From Streptomyces sp. Je 1-332 (lineage in GTDB: Bacteria; Actinomycetota; Actinomycetes; Streptomycetales; Streptomycetaceae): a stretch of DNA of 64,000 nucleotides. The position numbers and the translations under genes were made by a program. The first letter of the stretch is position 1. Each line of letters begins with the position of its first letter. A model generated the notes under the pieces. The model did no database searches. It was not told where the DNA came from and saw only the letters and a program-made list of their open reading frames with translations. The stretch lies in assembly GCF_040730185.1 (NCBI RefSeq), contig NZ_CP160402.1, positions 6,200,001 through 6,264,000 on the forward strand. Direction: 5' to 3'. Below are positions 61,734 through 64,000 of the stretch, piece by piece.

Positions 61734-62503
61734 GCCAGACGGGCGTGCACCACGCCTCACCGTATCTGCCTGTCCTGCGCGCCCCCGCGGAACTGGCCTC
61801 CCTGCGGCGCCTGTTGACCGGGAAGCCCGCCCGACCGGTCCACCTGGACGGGTTCCTGCCCGCCGGGCAGGCCGCCCGGCTCGCCGGCGCCCTCCGGGCG
61901 ATGCCGCGGTGGACCCGCAGCCCTGTGCTCTGGGACGACGCGCTCCTGGAGACGACCCCGGTGGCCCTGGAGGAGTTCCGCGACGCGCCATCCCGCCGCC
62001 GGGCTGCGGTGCGCCAAGTCGCCCAGGACATACCAAAATTGTTCGACGATGGCTCCACCTTCCCTGCCGGGCACCGCGCGGCCCTCTCCGACTTCTTCGT
62101 CTTCGCGGGCATGGGGCCGGTGCTGGTGGACCTGCTGGCCCAGTGGATAGCGCCCGGCGCACCGATCACCACCAATGTGGAGTTCGCCCGTTACGGGACG
62201 GACGACTACCTGGGCGAACACTCCGACACGGGCTCCGACACCCTCTTCGTCCTCAACCTCTACCTGGACGAGGCCTACAAGCAGAGCGACGGCGGCGTAC
62301 TGGGCTTTCGCAACGAGGAGGGTGAGGAGTTCCTGATGCCCGCGCGGTACAACAGCCTCTCCGTGATGCCGATCCGCCGAGGCTGCGTGCACTGGGTCTC
62401 CCCGTGGCGCCGCGACAGCGTCGGCCGCCACACGGTGAGCATCGCCGCGACGCCGACGGCGGATCGGGACGAGACGGCGGAGAAGGCGGTCCGGCATGCC
62501 TGA
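61730..62503 (+). CDS. 2-oxoglutarate/Fe(II)-dependent oxygenase (prolyl-hydroxylase-like)
   Basis: 257 residues from ATG 61730, overlapping the previous stop. The facial triad is visible as His164-x-Asp166 (GEHSDTGSD) and His221 (GCVHWVSPW), with Arg233 (GRHTVSIA) placed to hold 2-oxoglutarate. The surrounding double-stranded beta-helix (FVLNLYLDEAY, GGVLGFRNEEGEEF) is of the prolyl-4-hydroxylase type. It may hydroxylate a side chain of the peptide product. Its last eight bases overlap the start of the radical SAM gene. Confidence 0.85.
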   Translation: MSQTGVHHASPYLPVLRAPAELASLRRLLTGKPARPVHLDGFLPAGQAARLAGALRAMPRWTRSPVLWDDALLETTPVALEEFRDAPSRRRAAVRQVAQDIPKLFDDGSTFPAGHRAALSDFFVFAGMGPVLVDLLAQWIAPGAPITTNVEFARYGTDDYLGEHSDTGSDTLFVLNLYLDEAYKQSDGGVLGFRNEEGEEFLMPARYNSLSVMPIRRGCVHWVSPWRRDSVGRHTVSIAATPTADRDETAEKAVRHA

Positions 62504-64000
62504 GGCCCCCGTGTTGCTCGGAATGCCCGAGCTGCCCGCCCGGCCCGGAGCGGCGGCGGGTGCCCCGTACTCCGTCGTCCTGAGCTTCCCGCCGCTCGTC
62601 GAGCTCAGCTTCGGCCGCTACTTCCCGTCCCTCGCAGTGCTCGGCGGCTTCCTCACCAGCCGCGGCGTCGGCTCCCACCAGTGGGACCTCAATGAGGAGT
62701 TCGCCCTGCACCTGCTGGAGCCCGCACACCTGGAGGCCGCCGGGCAGGGCCGTCCGACCGGGATCGAGGGCGACTTCGTCGAGGAGATGAGCGCCGTCGC
62801 GGGCCGCTGGCTGAAGGAGGGCCGTGACCAACTGTTCGATGCGGAGGGACGTCACGACTTCGCTTCGGTGACCGGACCCGCGTACCTGCTCACCGCGCTT
62901 GCCCGGCCCTACCTCATCGACCCGGAACCGGAGTGGCTGAGCGACCCCTGCCTGCTCGACTCGGACCGCACTCTGGTGTATCGCCGCTACTTCGACAGCC
63001 TCGACCTCGCCGCTCGCATCCCGGCGGACGCCGCCCTCTTCGGGATCTCCCTGCCGATGGGTCCGCAGCTCGTCCCCGGGCTGATCCTGGCCCGCGAGGT
63101 CAAGCGCGTGAGACCCGACATCAAGGTCGTGCTCGGCGGCCCGACGGTGTCGCTGATGGACGATGAACTGCTGACCACCCTGCTGACCGTGCACCGGCAG
63201 ATCGACGCGGTCGTCCGTTACGACGGTGAACTCCCCCTCGCCACATTGTGCAAGCAGGTTGCGCCCGGTGGCGCCTGGCAGCCGACGCTGGTGCCGGGCG
63301 TCTCCGCTCTGACCGGCGAGAACGGTGTCGTGCACGCCTCTCCGGGGCCGGGCCTCCACCCGAACGTACTGCCGCCCGCGGAGTACGACCCGCAACTGCT
63401 GGGCCGTCTCGCCGACGCCGAACTCGGCATCGTGCAGGCGCGCGGCTGCTACTGGGGCAAGTGCGACTACTGCGACTTCGTCGAGCAGTACGACGGAAGC
63501 CCCGCCTACCGGGGCAGGTCAGTGAAGTCCTTCGTCGCGGAAATCGAGCACCAGGTCGACACCCACGGCGTCCGACAGTTCGAGCTGATCACCGAGTCCA
63601 TCCCGCCGGCCTTCTCCCGCCGTTTCTCCCAGGAAGTGCTGGACCGGGGGCTGAACATCTCCTGGAGCTCGTTCGCCATGGTGGACCGGCGGTTCGACGC
63701 CGAGACCCTCGAACTCATGGCCCGGGCCGGCTGCGCGTTCCTCGTCATCGGCATGGAGACCACCAACACGCGTGTGCTGAAGCTGGTCCACAAGTCCGCC
63801 GACCGAGAGGAGAACCTCCGCTTCATCCGGGACGCGCACCGGGCGGGAGTGAACCTGCGGATCAACCTCATCCCCGACCTGCCCTCCACGACACTGACCG
63901 AGGCAATGGAGGCTCTGGACGACATCTCCCAGGTCGCGGAGTGCGTGGAGGCGTTCTCCATCTTCCCCTTCGAAGCCACCCGGTCCTCCGAAGTGGGCCG
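62496..64000 (+). CDS. B12-binding radical SAM enzyme (3' end outside window)
   Basis: 501 codons are visible from ATG 62496. An N-terminal cobalamin-binding domain (about 20-270) contains SFPPLVELSFGRYFPSLAVLGG, GISLPMGPQLVPGLILA and VVLGGPTVSLM; it lacks the DxHxxG motif, as in most radical SAM methylases. The radical SAM core follows with cysteines 318, 323 and 326 in GCYWGKCDYC, a Cx4Cx2C spacing instead of Cx3Cx2C, and later FELITES, VIGMETTN and RINLIPDLP. Such enzymes methylate unactivated carbons or rearrange substrates. It is coupled to the oxygenase gene. Confidence 0.88.
   Translation, partial: MPEAPVLLGMPELPARPGAAAGAPYSVVLSFPPLVELSFGRYFPSLAVLGGFLTSRGVGSHQWDLNEEFALHLLEPAHLEAAGQGRPTGIEGDFVEEMSAVAGRWLKEGRDQLFDAEGRHDFASVTGPAYLLTALARPYLIDPEPEWLSDPCLLDSDRTLVYRRYFDSLDLAARIPADAALFGISLPMGPQLVPGLILAREVKRVRPDIKVVLGGPTVSLMDDELLTTLLTVHRQIDAVVRYDGELPLATLCKQVAPGGAWQPTLVPGVSALTGENGVVHASPGPGLHPNVLPPAEYDPQLLGRLADAELGIVQARGCYWGKCDYCDFVEQYDGSPAYRGRSVKSFVAEIEHQVDTHGVRQFELITESIPPAFSRRFSQEVLDRGLNISWSSFAMVDRRFDAETLELMARAGCAFLVIGMETTNTRVLKLVHKSADREENLRFIRDAHRAGVNLRINLIPDLPSTTLTEAMEALDDISQVAECVEAFSIFPFEATRSSEVG

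Overview
The window is high-GC actinobacterial DNA that looks like a Streptomyces chromosome. The evidence is very high third-position GC, many GTG starts and GTGA/ATGA overlaps, the septation gene sepH, a cutRS two-component pair, the DUF5998/DUF4193/DUF3710/DUF3159 families typical of the genus, a ydaO-type c-di-AMP riboswitch before a secreted M23 peptidase, an N-terminal-GNAT protein acyltransferase of the Streptomyces Pat type, and one rare TTA codon in a candidate specialised-metabolism gene. I found no rRNA, tRNA or CRISPR array.

Left part (1-35 kb) is mostly conserved core. It holds a citrate synthase-family gene cut by the window edge, two small conserved proteins, a CobW-type GTPase, topoisomerase IV subunit A, an M16 peptidase pair, the c-di-AMP riboswitch plus M23 peptidase, a GntR regulator, HPr, the GNAT/CoA-ligase fusion, a DUF5998 protein, an alkaline phosphatase-family enzyme, thymidine kinase, a purine permease and an HTH protein under a perfect palindrome. 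These are followed by a VOC protein, a sulfurtransferase, sepH, a repeat-bearing membrane protein, a sugar-lactone oxidase with an MFS transporter, ferrochelatase, inositol monophosphatase, cutR-cutS, DUF4193 and neighbours, a thioesterase, dut and a DUF3710 protein.

Middle (35-54.7 kb) is rich in potassium homeostasis. There is a 27-aa membrane peptide plus kdpFABC, then an unrelated secreted alginate lyase-like gene, then kdpD-kdpE. After an OB-fold protein and a DUF3159 membrane protein come two TrkA/Ceo-type RCK proteins, a winged-helix regulator with a small membrane protein, an MMPL transporter divergent from them across a dense TGACAG/CTGTCA operator region, a KimA-like potassium transporter and a TRAM-domain RNA methyltransferase.

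Right part (54.6-64 kb) is accessory. A small island (54638-57353) is bounded by a perfect 21-bp direct repeat whose left copy lies inside the 3' end of the RNA methyltransferase gene. The island carries a multiply frameshifted gene and a VapBC-like toxin-antitoxin pair, and it abuts a decayed IS5-family transposase. Beyond it lies the most interesting locus: an ABC-F ATPase, divergent from a 49-codon peptide gene, an intercistronic hairpin, a substrate-binding-protein-like gene without a signal peptide (with a TTA codon), a 2-oxoglutarate/Fe(II) oxygenase and a B12-binding radical SAM enzyme that runs off the window. The coupled gene order suggests an undescribed RiPP-type biosynthetic cluster with possible C-methylation and hydroxylation and an ABC-F self-protection or antibiotic-sensing gene. 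This is an inference, because the rest of the cluster is outside the window.
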